Part shown: positions 8,492 through 16,744 of the stretch, piece by piece | Layout of the letters: each line of letters opens with the position of its first letter | Numbering within the stretch: position 1 is the first letter of the stretch | Assembly: GCF_014204525.1 (NCBI RefSeq) | Contig: NZ_JACHLP010000002.1 | Coordinates: 1-64,000 of the forward strand | DNA: 64,000 nt | Origin: Roseateles oligotrophus | GTDB taxonomy: Bacteria > Pseudomonadota > Gammaproteobacteria > Burkholderiales > Burkholderiaceae_C | Reading direction: 5' to 3' | The notes under the pieces: generated by a model | The model's input: only the letters and a program-made list of their open reading frames with translations | Database searches by the model: none | What the model was told of the DNA's origin: nothing | Translations under genes and position numbers: made by a program

Positions 8492-9286
8492 ATGCAATAC
8501 CCCGGTCGTCTGATCAAGGTCGGCGAGAGCGACGCCGCCATCGTGCAAGCGCTGAAGGCCCGGCTCAATCGGGACCCCAGCTTCGCCAACGATCCCAAGC
8601 TGAGGCTGGACGAGAGCAACCCTCAATTCGGCCCCAAGATGCGCCAGGTGATCAAGCTCTTCCAGGCTCGCCATGTGGACAGCCAGGGCCGGCCGCTGAA
8701 GCAGGATGGCGAGGTCGGCGCCATCACCTGGGCCGTGCTGTTCGGCGAGCAGAGCGTGCCGCAGCAGGGCTTGTCGGCCTATCCCTTGCTCAATCAGCTG
8801 ATCCAGGTGGCCGCCGGCGAGGAAGCCAGGCGCGTGCGCGAGATCCCGCCGGACTCCAATCGCGGCCCCGATGTGGAGCGCTATCTGGCCAGCGTGGGCT
8901 TGTCCGGGGGTTATTCCTGGTGCTGCGCCTTCACCTACTACTGCTTCAAGACGGCGGCAGGGCAATTGCACCGCAGCAATCCCATGTTCCAGACCGGCGG
9001 CTGCCTGCGGCATTGGCAGATGGCCGAGGGCCAGGGGGCGCAGCGCATCCTGGCGGCCGATGCACGGGCCAATCCAGGCCTGTTGCAGCCCGGCATGTTG
9101 TTCATCATGGATCATGGCGGCGGCCTGGGCCATACCGGCATCATCGAGTCCCTGCTCGGTGGCCTGCTCACCACCATCGAGGGCAATACCGATGCCAGCC
9201 GCACGCGCGAGGGTGGCGGGGTCTATCGTCTGGTGCGCAAGGTGGGTGAGATCAACAAGGGCTATATCGACTACGGCCCCTGCTGA
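8492..9286 (+). CDS. Peptidoglycan-binding / CHAP-like cysteine amidase protein
   Basis: A 264-residue protein. Residues about 5-90 form a peptidoglycan_binding_1-like helical domain (QALKARLNRDP..., FGPKMRQVIKLFQARH, DGEVGAITWAVLFG). The C-terminal half resembles a CHAP/NlpC-type amidase: the catalytic Cys is probably in YSWCCAFTYYCF and the His in GGGLGHTGII, with EGNTDAS following. The ATG at 8492 follows AGGAG at 8480-8484. No signal peptide is seen, which is unusual for a wall hydrolase and suggests phage-like release, a T6SS-type effector, or non-classical export. Substrate is inferred from the domains only. Confidence 0.72.
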   Translation: MQYPGRLIKVGESDAAIVQALKARLNRDPSFANDPKLRLDESNPQFGPKMRQVIKLFQARHVDSQGRPLKQDGEVGAITWAVLFGEQSVPQQGLSAYPLLNQLIQVAAGEEARRVREIPPDSNRGPDVERYLASVGLSGGYSWCCAFTYYCFKTAAGQLHRSNPMFQTGGCLRHWQMAEGQGAQRILAADARANPGLLQPGMLFIMDHGGGLGHTGIIESLLGGLLTTIEGNTDASRTREGGGVYRLVRKVGEINKGYIDYGPC

Positions 9287-9292
9287 GCTCGG

Positions 9293-9901
9293 TTACTTGT
9301 CCGCCGCGCGCTCGTAAGCCAGGCGCTGCATCAGGCTGAAGAAGCGGTCGTAGAAGGCGCCGGCCGGGATGGTCTCGGAGGCGACCTTGACCAGCGAGTC
9401 CTCGGTGGAGGACAGCGGCACCGAGATCGAGCCCAGGGCGCTGACCCCCAGGCTGGCCGAGTTGGGGTTCTTCTTGAGCGCGTAGCGGTCCTGCTGGGCC
9501 GAAACATAGGCGGTGGTGACCTGGTCGTTGCGGCCATCGGGCACACAGACCACATTGAAGGTGATCTCCACATGCACCTCGCCATCGGGCTGGAAGCGCT
9601 TGCGCCCCGAGACGCTGCCGCCCGGCGCGCTGGTGATCACATAGCCCTGGCTCAGCAGGGTGCGGCGGGCGGCCTCGCAGACCTCATCCACCGGGCCGTC
9701 GAAGAGGCGGGAGAAGGTGTCGTCCGACTGGAAGCGCTCGTTCTGGTAGACGGGGGTTTTGTGGCTGGAGACGATGGGGTTGCTCAGGCCACAGCCACTC
9801 AGCAGGGCCGCCAGCAACCAGGCGGCTGGGCGATTGAATTGCATCGCCCAGGGCTGGGCGGATAAGCGAGAAGTCCGCTGGGATGGCAAAGGCTTGGGCA
9901 T
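9293..9901 (-). CDS. DUF2242-family lipoprotein
   Basis: A 202-residue predicted lipoprotein with lipobox LLSGC. The mature part (FQSDDTFSRLFDG..., AARRTLLSQGYVI, and a C-terminal DRFFSLMQRLAYE) matches the DUF2242 family of beta- and gammaproteobacterial lipoproteins of unknown function. The ATG at 9901 has a good GACAGGAGCC ribosome site; an internal ATG at 9844 gives a shorter signal peptide (MQFNRPAAWLL) but has no ribosome site. It ends 7 bases from the stop of the convergent CHAP-like gene. Confidence 0.72.
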   Translation of the reverse strand: MPKPLPSQRTSRLSAQPWAMQFNRPAAWLLAALLSGCGLSNPIVSSHKTPVYQNERFQSDDTFSRLFDGPVDEVCEAARRTLLSQGYVITSAPGGSVSGRKRFQPDGEVHVEITFNVVCVPDGRNDQVTTAYVSAQQDRYALKKNPNSASLGVSALGSISVPLSSTEDSLVKVASETIPAGAFYDRFFSLMQRLAYERAADK

Positions 9902-9937
9902 GGCTCCTGTCTCAGGCCCCGCAGGGGCAGGCGGCCA

Positions 9938-12900
9938 TTATCCAGCTTCGCCATGGCCCTCCTCTTGCAACCGCTTGTGGGCCTTGCTGATCATATGTTT
10001 CAGCGTGCTCAGGGCGGTGTCGAAGCTGAAGTTCTGCACCTGGGTGTTCAGCACATGGCCCTCATTGCCAAAGGCGTAGACCAGGCTGGGCACGAGGCGG
10101 TCCAGGGCGTCGATGGCGGCGGTGTCCTGCGATTGCAGCAGGGCTTGCAGGCTCAGCAGCTGAGCCTGCAGAGCCGGCCAGCTGATGAAGTGATGGGCAG
10201 GTTTGCTCAAGGGCAGCGGTTCGGGGGCGGGCAGCGCTTCCTTGTCCGCGGTGGCAGGCAGCCAATGGCGCAGGCATTGCTCCAGCTCGTCCGGCGCCAC
10301 CGGCTTGGCCAGGAAGTCGTTCATGCCGGCGGCGATGCAGTGCATGCGGTCCTCGGCAAAGGCGCTGGCCGTCATCGCGATGATGGGAATGGTGGCGCCG
10401 GCCTGGGTCTGGCGGATCTGCGCCGTGGCCTGCAGGCCGTCCATCTCGGGCATGTGCACATCCATCAGGATCAGGTCGTAGCGCTGCTCGGCCGCCTTGC
10501 GCACGGCCTCCAGCCCGCTGTTTGCCATCTCGGCCACGACGCCATGGCTTGCCAGCAGGGCGCCGGCCACCTCCTGGTTGATGAAGTCGTCCTCGGCCAC
10601 CAGGATGCGGGCACCGCGCAAGATGCTGTTGCCGCTGGGTTTGGGCGTCAGCATCGGGCCGGGCCGGGGCGTCCGGGCCTCGGCCGAGACGGTGTCGAGC
10701 GGGAATTCCACCCAGAAGGTGCTGCCCATGCCGGGGCTGCTGTGCACGCCGATGCTGCCGCCCATCAGCTGGACCAGGCGTTTGCTGATGGCCAGGCCCA
10801 GGCCGGTGCCGCCGAAGCGGCGGGTGATGGAGGCGTCGGCCTGGTGGAAGGCCTCGAACAAGCGGTCCATCTGCTGGGCCGCTATGCCGATGCCGGTGTC
10901 CTGCACCTCGATACGCAGCCGGGCGGGGTCCTTGCCCGGCGCGGTGTTCAGCACGCGCAGATCGACCGAGCCGCGTTCGGTGAACTTGATGGCATTGCTG
11001 AGCAGGTTCAGCAGCACCTGCTCCAGGCGCAGGCGGTCGGCGTGCAGCATGGTGGGGCAATGGGGGGCGATCTGCACGCGCAGCGCCACCTTTTTGTTGT
11101 CCACCCGGTCCTGCAACATGGCGCGCACCCGCTCCAGGCTTTCCGCCAGGCTGAAGTCGGTCAGGTCGAGCTGAATCTCGTGGGCCTCGATTTTGGAGAA
11201 GTCCAGGATGTCGTTGATCACCTGCAATAGGTGTTGGCTGGCGTCCGAGATCTTGCTTTGATAGTCCAGCTGCGAGGGGCTCAGCCCGTCGCGCTTGAGC
11301 AGGTGGGCAAAGCCCAGGATGGCATTCATGGGCGTGCGGATCTCGTGGCTCATATTGGCCAGGAAGGCGCTCTTGGCCTGGTTGGCCGCGTCGGCCTCGT
11401 GCTTGGCCTGTTCCAGCGCGATCTCGGTGCGGCGGCGCCGGACGATGTCCCACAGATCGCCGCTGAGCATCTGCAGCTCTCGCTGATCGCTGTCGTTGAA
11501 GGGCAGGTTCTTGTTCGCCACGCAGAGCAGCAGCCGCACCTTGTCGTCCTCGATAAAGGGCAGGCCCATGGCGCGCATGATGCCGGGCGGGCACAGGGCC
11601 AGATGGGCAGCGGATGCTTCGTCGGCGTGATCGCCCGCCCACAGCACCTGGCGGCTTGCCAGCACCGCCTCGAGCAGTTGCTGGGCTTGGCGCATGGCCG
11701 GCGGGCTGGACTGGCTCCAGATCGCCGGCTCCACCAGCTGCTGGTCCTCGTCGACCCGGTGCAGGCAGGCAATGGGGCAGCCGCACAGGCGGGCAATTTC
11801 GTCCAGGCCCAGCTGCAGCAGATCGGGCTCGCTGAGCGAGCCGGCACGCTGGCTCAGCGAGAGCATGGCGCGCAGGCGCAGGTCTTCGCGGCTGAGCCGG
11901 GTGTTGAGCGCGTTCAGCTCCAGGGTGCGCATGTCCACCAGCTCTTCCAGATGCTGGCGGTAGCGCCCCAGCTCCTGCTCGGCGGCATTGAAGTCCAGGG
12001 CGAAGCCGATATTGCGCGTCAGCCGCATCAGCAGCTCCACCTGGGCCGCATCGAAATGATCTTTGGCGGCGGAGTAGACCACGAGCGCAAACGCCATATG
12101 GTCCGCCACCGCGATGGGGAAGGCGCCCAGCGAGGCATAGCCGCGCTGCAAGGCATCGGCGGCCCAGTTGCCCGGGCTGGCCAGCGGCTCGATCGCGTGG
12201 ATCAGCACCGGGTGCTTGGTATCCAGCGCCCGCAGCGTGGGGCAGTGCCGGCCGGCAAAAGCCTGCTGCAGATGCTCAACATAACTTTCTGAATGGCCGG
12301 CATGTGCCAGGGCTTGCAAGCGCGTTCCATCCTCGCTCACCTGGCCGGCCCAGGCCATGCGGAAGCCGCCCACATCGACGGCGATGCGGCAGACCTCGCT
12401 CATCAGCTCCTGCGTCTTGCGCCGGCGCACGATGGCCTCGTTGACCTCGCTGAGCAGGGCGTAGGACTGGTTGAGGCGGTGGATGCGGATCTCGCTGGCC
12501 TTGGCTTCGCTGATATCGCGCCAGACGGCGGAGACCAGGGGCTTGCCCGCGTAGTCCAGGCTGCGCAGGGTCAGGTCGGCGATCTGGCTGCCGCCGTCGG
12601 CGCGGCGGTGGCGGGTTTCGAAGCGCAAGGCCTCGCCCGCCTGGGCGCGGGCGATCAGGGCCTGGATCTGCGCCTCGCTCAATTCCTGCTGCAAATCATG
12701 CGGGCGCAGCTTGGCAAAGGCCTCGCGGTCATAGCCCAGGCCTTCGCAGGCTGCGTTGTTGAAGGTGACGAAGGCGCCGCTGCGCGGGTCCAGCAGCAGG
12801 ATGGCATCGGTGGTCTGGCTGAACATGGTGTCGATCAGCCGTTCTTGCTCGGCGATGGCTCGGGCACCGTTCTTCAGCAAGGTGATGTCGCGCGCCACGG

Positions 12901-15334
12901 CCAGCACGCCGACCGGCTCGCCGCTGTCGCCGTACAGCGGGGTCTTGATGACCTCGAACAGGCCGCGGTAGCCGTCGCGCAGCAGGGTCAGCCAGCGCTC
13001 GCTGGTATGGGGCTGGCGGGCGCTCAGCACGCCCGCGTCTATGGCCTCCAGCTGGGCGGCGGTCTGGGCGTCGACAAAGTCGGCATCGCGGCGGCCCAGC
13101 ACCTCGGCCGCCGGCCGGTTCACCATGCGCTCGAACATGGCGTTAACGCTGAGGTACTCGCCCTGCGGATTCTTCAGCCAGACGATGTCGGGCAGATTGC
13201 GCAGAATGTCCTGCAACCGGCCCTCGCTGGCGCGCAGCAGGCGGTGGGTGACACCCTGGGTGATGGCGGTGGCGGCCAGCTGCACCGAGAAGGTGAACTG
13301 CTCCACTTCTTCGTCGCTGAGCTTGGCCGGCTCGCGCCGGTAGACGGCGAAGGAGCCCAGCACCCGGCCTTGCGGCCCGATGATGGGTTCGGACCAGCAG
13401 GCGCCCAGCCCGGCCCGCTGCGCCAGCGGCAGGAAGGGACGCCAGTTGGGATGGCTGTTGATGTCCTCCACCACCACCCGCTGGCGCAAGGACATGGCCG
13501 CCCCGCAGGAGCCGGCCGTGGGGCCTATCGCCAGGCCCTCGATGGCCGCGTTGAAAAAGCCCGGCAGGCTGGGCGCGGCGGCCACCGTGACCGTCAGGCC
13601 ATCCTCCTTCAGCAGCAGGATGGAGCAGAGGCTGTCGGGGTACTCGGCCTCGTGATGGCGGACCAGCTGGGCCAGCAGCGAGGGCAGGCTGTCGCCATGG
13701 GCCAGGCTTTCCATCAGGCTGAGGCGGCTGCGGTCGCGGCGTTGGTCGCGGCGCATGCGGCTGACATCGGTGATGACCGCCATCTGGCATTGGCGGCCGT
13801 TGTAGTCCACCTCGTGCGCGTGGCCGACGATGTGCATCAGGCTGCCGTCCTTGCGCAGCGTGCGCCACTCGCCAATGCCATGGTGCCGATTGAGCGCCGG
13901 CTCCGGCGGGCTCAGCGCCTGCAGGGCCTGGCTGATGGCCACGCGCTCCTCGGGCAGGAAGAGCGCGTGCGCCGCCAGCACCTTGGCCTCGGCCTCGCTA
14001 TAGCCGTACATGGCGCTAAAGGCCTTGTTGACGGCCTGGAGCCTCAAGCTGCCGCGCTCATAAATCATCATGGGCGCGGGATTGTGTTCAAACAGAAAGC
14101 GGTACTCGCTTTCGACCCGGCGCAGCGTGCTGATATCGCGCCCTATGCCCAGCACGCCCAGCAGGCTGCCGTCGGCATCGCGCACCGCGGTCTTGATGGT
14201 TTGCAGCAGCTCCTTGTGGCCATCGTTGGCGAACACCACCTCCTCCTCGCGGCTGACCGGGCGGCTGCTGAGCATGGCCAGGCGGTCGTGCTCGCGAAAG
14301 GCTGCGGCCTGGGCGGCGCTGACGAAGTCGCTGTCGCTGCGGCCGCGGATCTCCGCCTCCGGCGCGCCAAACAGCTGCTCGAAACGGGGGTTGCAGCTCA
14401 GGTAGATGCCTTGCGCGTCCTTCATCCAGACCAGGTCCGGGATGGCGTTGAGCACGGCCTGCTGGTGGGCGCGGTCCTTCTCGATGGTGGTGTCCAGCAC
14501 GCCGATGGCCATGGAGCGGGTCAGGTCGTGCTCGCTGAGCATGCCCATCACCTGGCCGTCCTCGTCCACCACCACCAGATGGCGCAGCCGGTGTGCCAGC
14601 ATCTGCTCGGCCGCCTGGTTGATGCTGGCCTGCTGGCCTATGGTCTGCACCGGCTGGCTCATCGCCTCGCCCAGGGACAGCTGGCTCATGTCCATGCGGG
14701 CGGCAAACAGCCGGGTGGTGTCGCGCGAGGTCAGCACGCCGACCGGCAGGCCATCCACGGCCACCACCACGCTGCCGTCGGCATGCTGCGTCATCACCGC
14801 CAGGGCCTCGCTGACCTTCTCGTCCGGCCCCATGGTGTGGGCCACATGGCTCATCACCGAGGGCACCAGGCGGCGCCCGGCCAGGGCATTCAGATTGAGG
14901 TGCAGGCGGAAGTCGGTCTCGCTAACCACGGCCAGCAGCAGGCCGCCCTCGTCGACCACCATCAGATGGTTGACGTTCTGGCTCAGGCAGCGCCGGTAGG
15001 CGTCTTCGCAGCTCAGGTGCTGGGGCACGCAGACGGGCGGCTGCAGCACCTCCAGCATATGCAGCTCGGGCAGGCTGCGGGCCTCGCGGCGCGGCGGTTC
15101 CAGGCCCTGGCGAAGATAGTCGCGCAGCGCGCTCAGCAGGCGCGCCTCGGTCAGCACGCCCAGCGGCCGGCCCTGCTCGTTCAGCACCGGCACGAAGGAG
15201 ATGCGGTGCTTGGCCATCAAGCGCGCCGCCACCATCAAATCGTCCTGCGGCTTGACCGCAATCACCTGCGGGCTGGCGATTTCCAGCACAGGTCTTGCGA
15301 AGGGATTTTGTTGCGCGGCGGTCGGCAGGCTCAT
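9938..15334 (-). CDS. Giant hybrid sensor histidine kinase (CBS-PAS-GAF-HisKA-HATPase-REC)
   Basis: About 1,798 residues without obvious transmembrane helices. In order: four CBS motifs (about 15-280), PAS (about 290), PAS (about 410), GAF (about 540-690), PAS (about 700), PAS (about 830), GAF (about 960), GAF (about 1160), HisKA with MSHEIRTPMN (His near 1329), HATPase with GTGLGLAISKR (near 1511), and a receiver with LILMDVHMPEMDG (Asp near 1623). The C-terminal 90 residues lack a recognisable HPt motif. The ATG at 15334 is 7 bases after the stop of the HD-GYP gene; a GTG at 15349 overlaps that stop and is an alternative. It probably signals adenine-nucleotide and redox or small-ligand state to the HD-GYP regulator encoded with it. 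Confidence 0.88.
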   Translation of the reverse strand: MSLPTAAQQNPFARPVLEIASPQVIAVKPQDDLMVAARLMAKHRISFVPVLNEQGRPLGVLTEARLLSALRDYLRQGLEPPRREARSLPELHMLEVLQPPVCVPQHLSCEDAYRRCLSQNVNHLMVVDEGGLLLAVVSETDFRLHLNLNALAGRRLVPSVMSHVAHTMGPDEKVSEALAVMTQHADGSVVVAVDGLPVGVLTSRDTTRLFAARMDMSQLSLGEAMSQPVQTIGQQASINQAAEQMLAHRLRHLVVVDEDGQVMGMLSEHDLTRSMAIGVLDTTIEKDRAHQQAVLNAIPDLVWMKDAQGIYLSCNPRFEQLFGAPEAEIRGRSDSDFVSAAQAAAFREHDRLAMLSSRPVSREEEVVFANDGHKELLQTIKTAVRDADGSLLGVLGIGRDISTLRRVESEYRFLFEHNPAPMMIYERGSLRLQAVNKAFSAMYGYSEAEAKVLAAHALFLPEERVAISQALQALSPPEPALNRHHGIGEWRTLRKDGSLMHIVGHAHEVDYNGRQCQMAVITDVSRMRRDQRRDRSRLSLMESLAHGDSLPSLLAQLVRHHEAEYPDSLCSILLLKEDGLTVTVAAAPSLPGFFNAAIEGLAIGPTAGSCGAAMSLRQRVVVEDINSHPNWRPFLPLAQRAGLGACWSEPIIGPQGRVLGSFAVYRREPAKLSDEEVEQFTFSVQLAATAITQGVTHRLLRASEGRLQDILRNLPDIVWLKNPQGEYLSVNAMFERMVNRPAAEVLGRRDADFVDAQTAAQLEAIDAGVLSARQPHTSERWLTLLRDGYRGLFEVIKTPLYGDSGEPVGVLAVARDITLLKNGARAIAEQERLIDTMFSQTTDAILLLDPRSGAFVTFNNAACEGLGYDREAFAKLRPHDLQQELSEAQIQALIARAQAGEALRFETRHRRADGGSQIADLTLRSLDYAGKPLVSAVWRDISEAKASEIRIHRLNQSYALLSEVNEAIVRRRKTQELMSEVCRIAVDVGGFRMAWAGQVSEDGTRLQALAHAGHSESYVEHLQQAFAGRHCPTLRALDTKHPVLIHAIEPLASPGNWAADALQRGYASLGAFPIAVADHMAFALVVYSAAKDHFDAAQVELLMRLTRNIGFALDFNAAEQELGRYRQHLEELVDMRTLELNALNTRLSREDLRLRAMLSLSQRAGSLSEPDLLQLGLDEIARLCGCPIACLHRVDEDQQLVEPAIWSQSSPPAMRQAQQLLEAVLASRQVLWAGDHADEASAAHLALCPPGIMRAMGLPFIEDDKVRLLLCVANKNLPFNDSDQRELQMLSGDLWDIVRRRRTEIALEQAKHEADAANQAKSAFLANMSHEIRTPMNAILGFAHLLKRDGLSPSQLDYQSKISDASQHLLQVINDILDFSKIEAHEIQLDLTDFSLAESLERVRAMLQDRVDNKKVALRVQIAPHCPTMLHADRLRLEQVLLNLLSNAIKFTERGSVDLRVLNTAPGKDPARLRIEVQDTGIGIAAQQMDRLFEAFHQADASITRRFGGTGLGLAISKRLVQLMGGSIGVHSSPGMGSTFWVEFPLDTVSAEARTPRPGPMLTPKPSGNSILRGARILVAEDDFINQEVAGALLASHGVVAEMANSGLEAVRKAAEQRYDLILMDVHMPEMDGLQATAQIRQTQAGATIPIIAMTASAFAEDRMHCIAAGMNDFLAKPVAPDELEQCLRHWLPATADKEALPAPEPLPLSKPAHHFISWPALQAQLLSLQALLQSQDTAAIDALDRLVPSLVYAFGNEGHVLNTQVQNFSFDTALSTLKHMISKAHKRLQEEGHGEAG

Positions 15335-15341
15335 GCAGGCT

Positions 15342-16463
15342 TCAATCACTCAGGCGGGCGGAGATGGCGGCAAACTGGTCCTGGATGTCCAGAAAGGCCG
15401 CGACGATCTGCGGGTCGAAATGCGCGCCGGCCTGGGCCTTGATGTGCTCGGTGGCGGCGGCAATGGTCCAGGGCTCTTTGTAGACACGCCGGGTGGTCAG
15501 GGCGTCGAACACATCGGCCAGGGCCATCAGACGGGCGGGCAGGGGCACGGCGGGGCCGGCCAGGGCATCGGGGTAGCCGCGCCCGTCCCAGCGTTCGTGG
15601 TGGTGGGTGGCGATGATGCGGGCCGCCTCCAGAAAGCGCACCGATTCGGGGTACTCGGCCTGGTCCGGCACGCCGTCGGGGAAGTGCATGGTCAGGGCCT
15701 TGCCGATGGCATGCGCAATCGCCTCGCCGCCGATGCGGGCATGGGTCTTCATGATCTCGAACTCCTCGGCCGTCAGCGGGCCGGGCTTGAGCAGGATGTC
15801 GTCGCGGATGCCGATCTTGCCGATGTCGTGCATGGGCGAGGCCTTGACGATGCGCTGCAGCTGGGCCTCGCTCAACTCCTGCGCATAGCCGGGCGTGTGC
15901 TGCAGGCGCCGTGCCAGCGCCTCCACATAGGACTGGGTGCGCAGGATGTGGTTGCCGGTCTCGTTGTCGCGCGTCTCGGCCAGCTCGGCCATGGCGCAGA
16001 GGGTCAGGTCTTGCGCGATCAGGCTCTCGCGCATGCGGCGGGCCACCTCCTGCTCCAGCCAGGCATTCTGGTCCGACAAGGCGTCGTGCGCCTGCTTCAG
16101 GGCCAGCTGGGTGCGCACCCGGGCCAGCACCACCGTGGGTTTGATGGGTTTGGCGATGTAGTCCACGGCGCCCAGCTGCAGGCCATGCTCCTCATCCAGC
16201 TCGGCGCCCAGGGCGGTGACGAAGATCACCGGGATATGGCGATTGCGTTCCGACTGCTTGAGCCGCTGCAAGACGCTGTAGCCGTCCATCTCCGGCATCA
16301 TCACATCGAGCAGGATCAGGTCGGGCGCCTCGCTTTCCAGCAAGGCCAGGGCGCTCTGGCCCGAACGCGCACCCAGCACCCGGTACAGCGGGTTCAATAG
16401 CTTGGACAGAACCGAAAGGTTCAAAGGCTCATCATCAACAAGCAGTACGGTCGGTTTGGACAT
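15342..16463 (-). CDS. Response regulator with HD-GYP cyclic-di-GMP phosphodiesterase domain
   Basis: A 373-residue protein. The N-terminal receiver has DD at 10-11, phosphoacceptor Asp53 (LILLDVMMPEMDG) and the K of AKPIKP. A coiled linker leads to an HD-GYP domain with HDIGKIGIRDDILLKPG and HHERWDGRGYP, the complete HD and GYP signatures for c-di-GMP hydrolysis. The ATG at 16463 follows AGGGGG and is preferred over an upstream start. It is the first gene of a two-gene unit with the large hybrid kinase, which is the likely phosphodonor; the output would be lowered c-di-GMP and increased motility or dispersal (inference). Confidence 0.9.
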   Translation of the reverse strand: MSKPTVLLVDDEPLNLSVLSKLLNPLYRVLGARSGQSALALLESEAPDLILLDVMMPEMDGYSVLQRLKQSERNRHIPVIFVTALGAELDEEHGLQLGAVDYIAKPIKPTVVLARVRTQLALKQAHDALSDQNAWLEQEVARRMRESLIAQDLTLCAMAELAETRDNETGNHILRTQSYVEALARRLQHTPGYAQELSEAQLQRIVKASPMHDIGKIGIRDDILLKPGPLTAEEFEIMKTHARIGGEAIAHAIGKALTMHFPDGVPDQAEYPESVRFLEAARIIATHHHERWDGRGYPDALAGPAVPLPARLMALADVFDALTTRRVYKEPWTIAAATEHIKAQAGAHFDPQIVAAFLDIQDQFAAISARLSD

Positions 16464-16744
16464 TAGGCCCCCTGGCATCGCGAGGCTTGGAACTTGCAAG
16501 CGCGACGCGATGGGATTGATGAGGATCTGGCGGCTCCTGCGAGACTCCCTGATCCCGGGTGCAGTTCAGACAGCGCTTGCAGCTTAGATCAATATCATCG
16601 GCCATGCGAGTGACGCGTTATGTCCATGTTCACACGGTCCGCCGAATTTCTCGTGTATTGAGTGCTTGTTCCCGGCCAGACAAGGAGTTTTCGCCGCCTG
16701 CAGCGGCTTGGCAGAGAATGTGCGATCCTCAGCCCAGACACGCC

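Noticed and set aside
7954-9133. Minus-strand upstream extension of the helicase frame
   Set aside because: It runs antisense to the VOC and CHAP-like genes, both of which have good ribosome sites and motifs; the GTG at 7954 is a better start.
12293-15442. Very long plus-strand open frame opposite the hybrid kinase
   Set aside because: It is the antisense of a clear multi-domain kinase, its translation is low-complexity (Gln, His, Gly and Ala rich), and it has no domain. High GC leaves such frames open.
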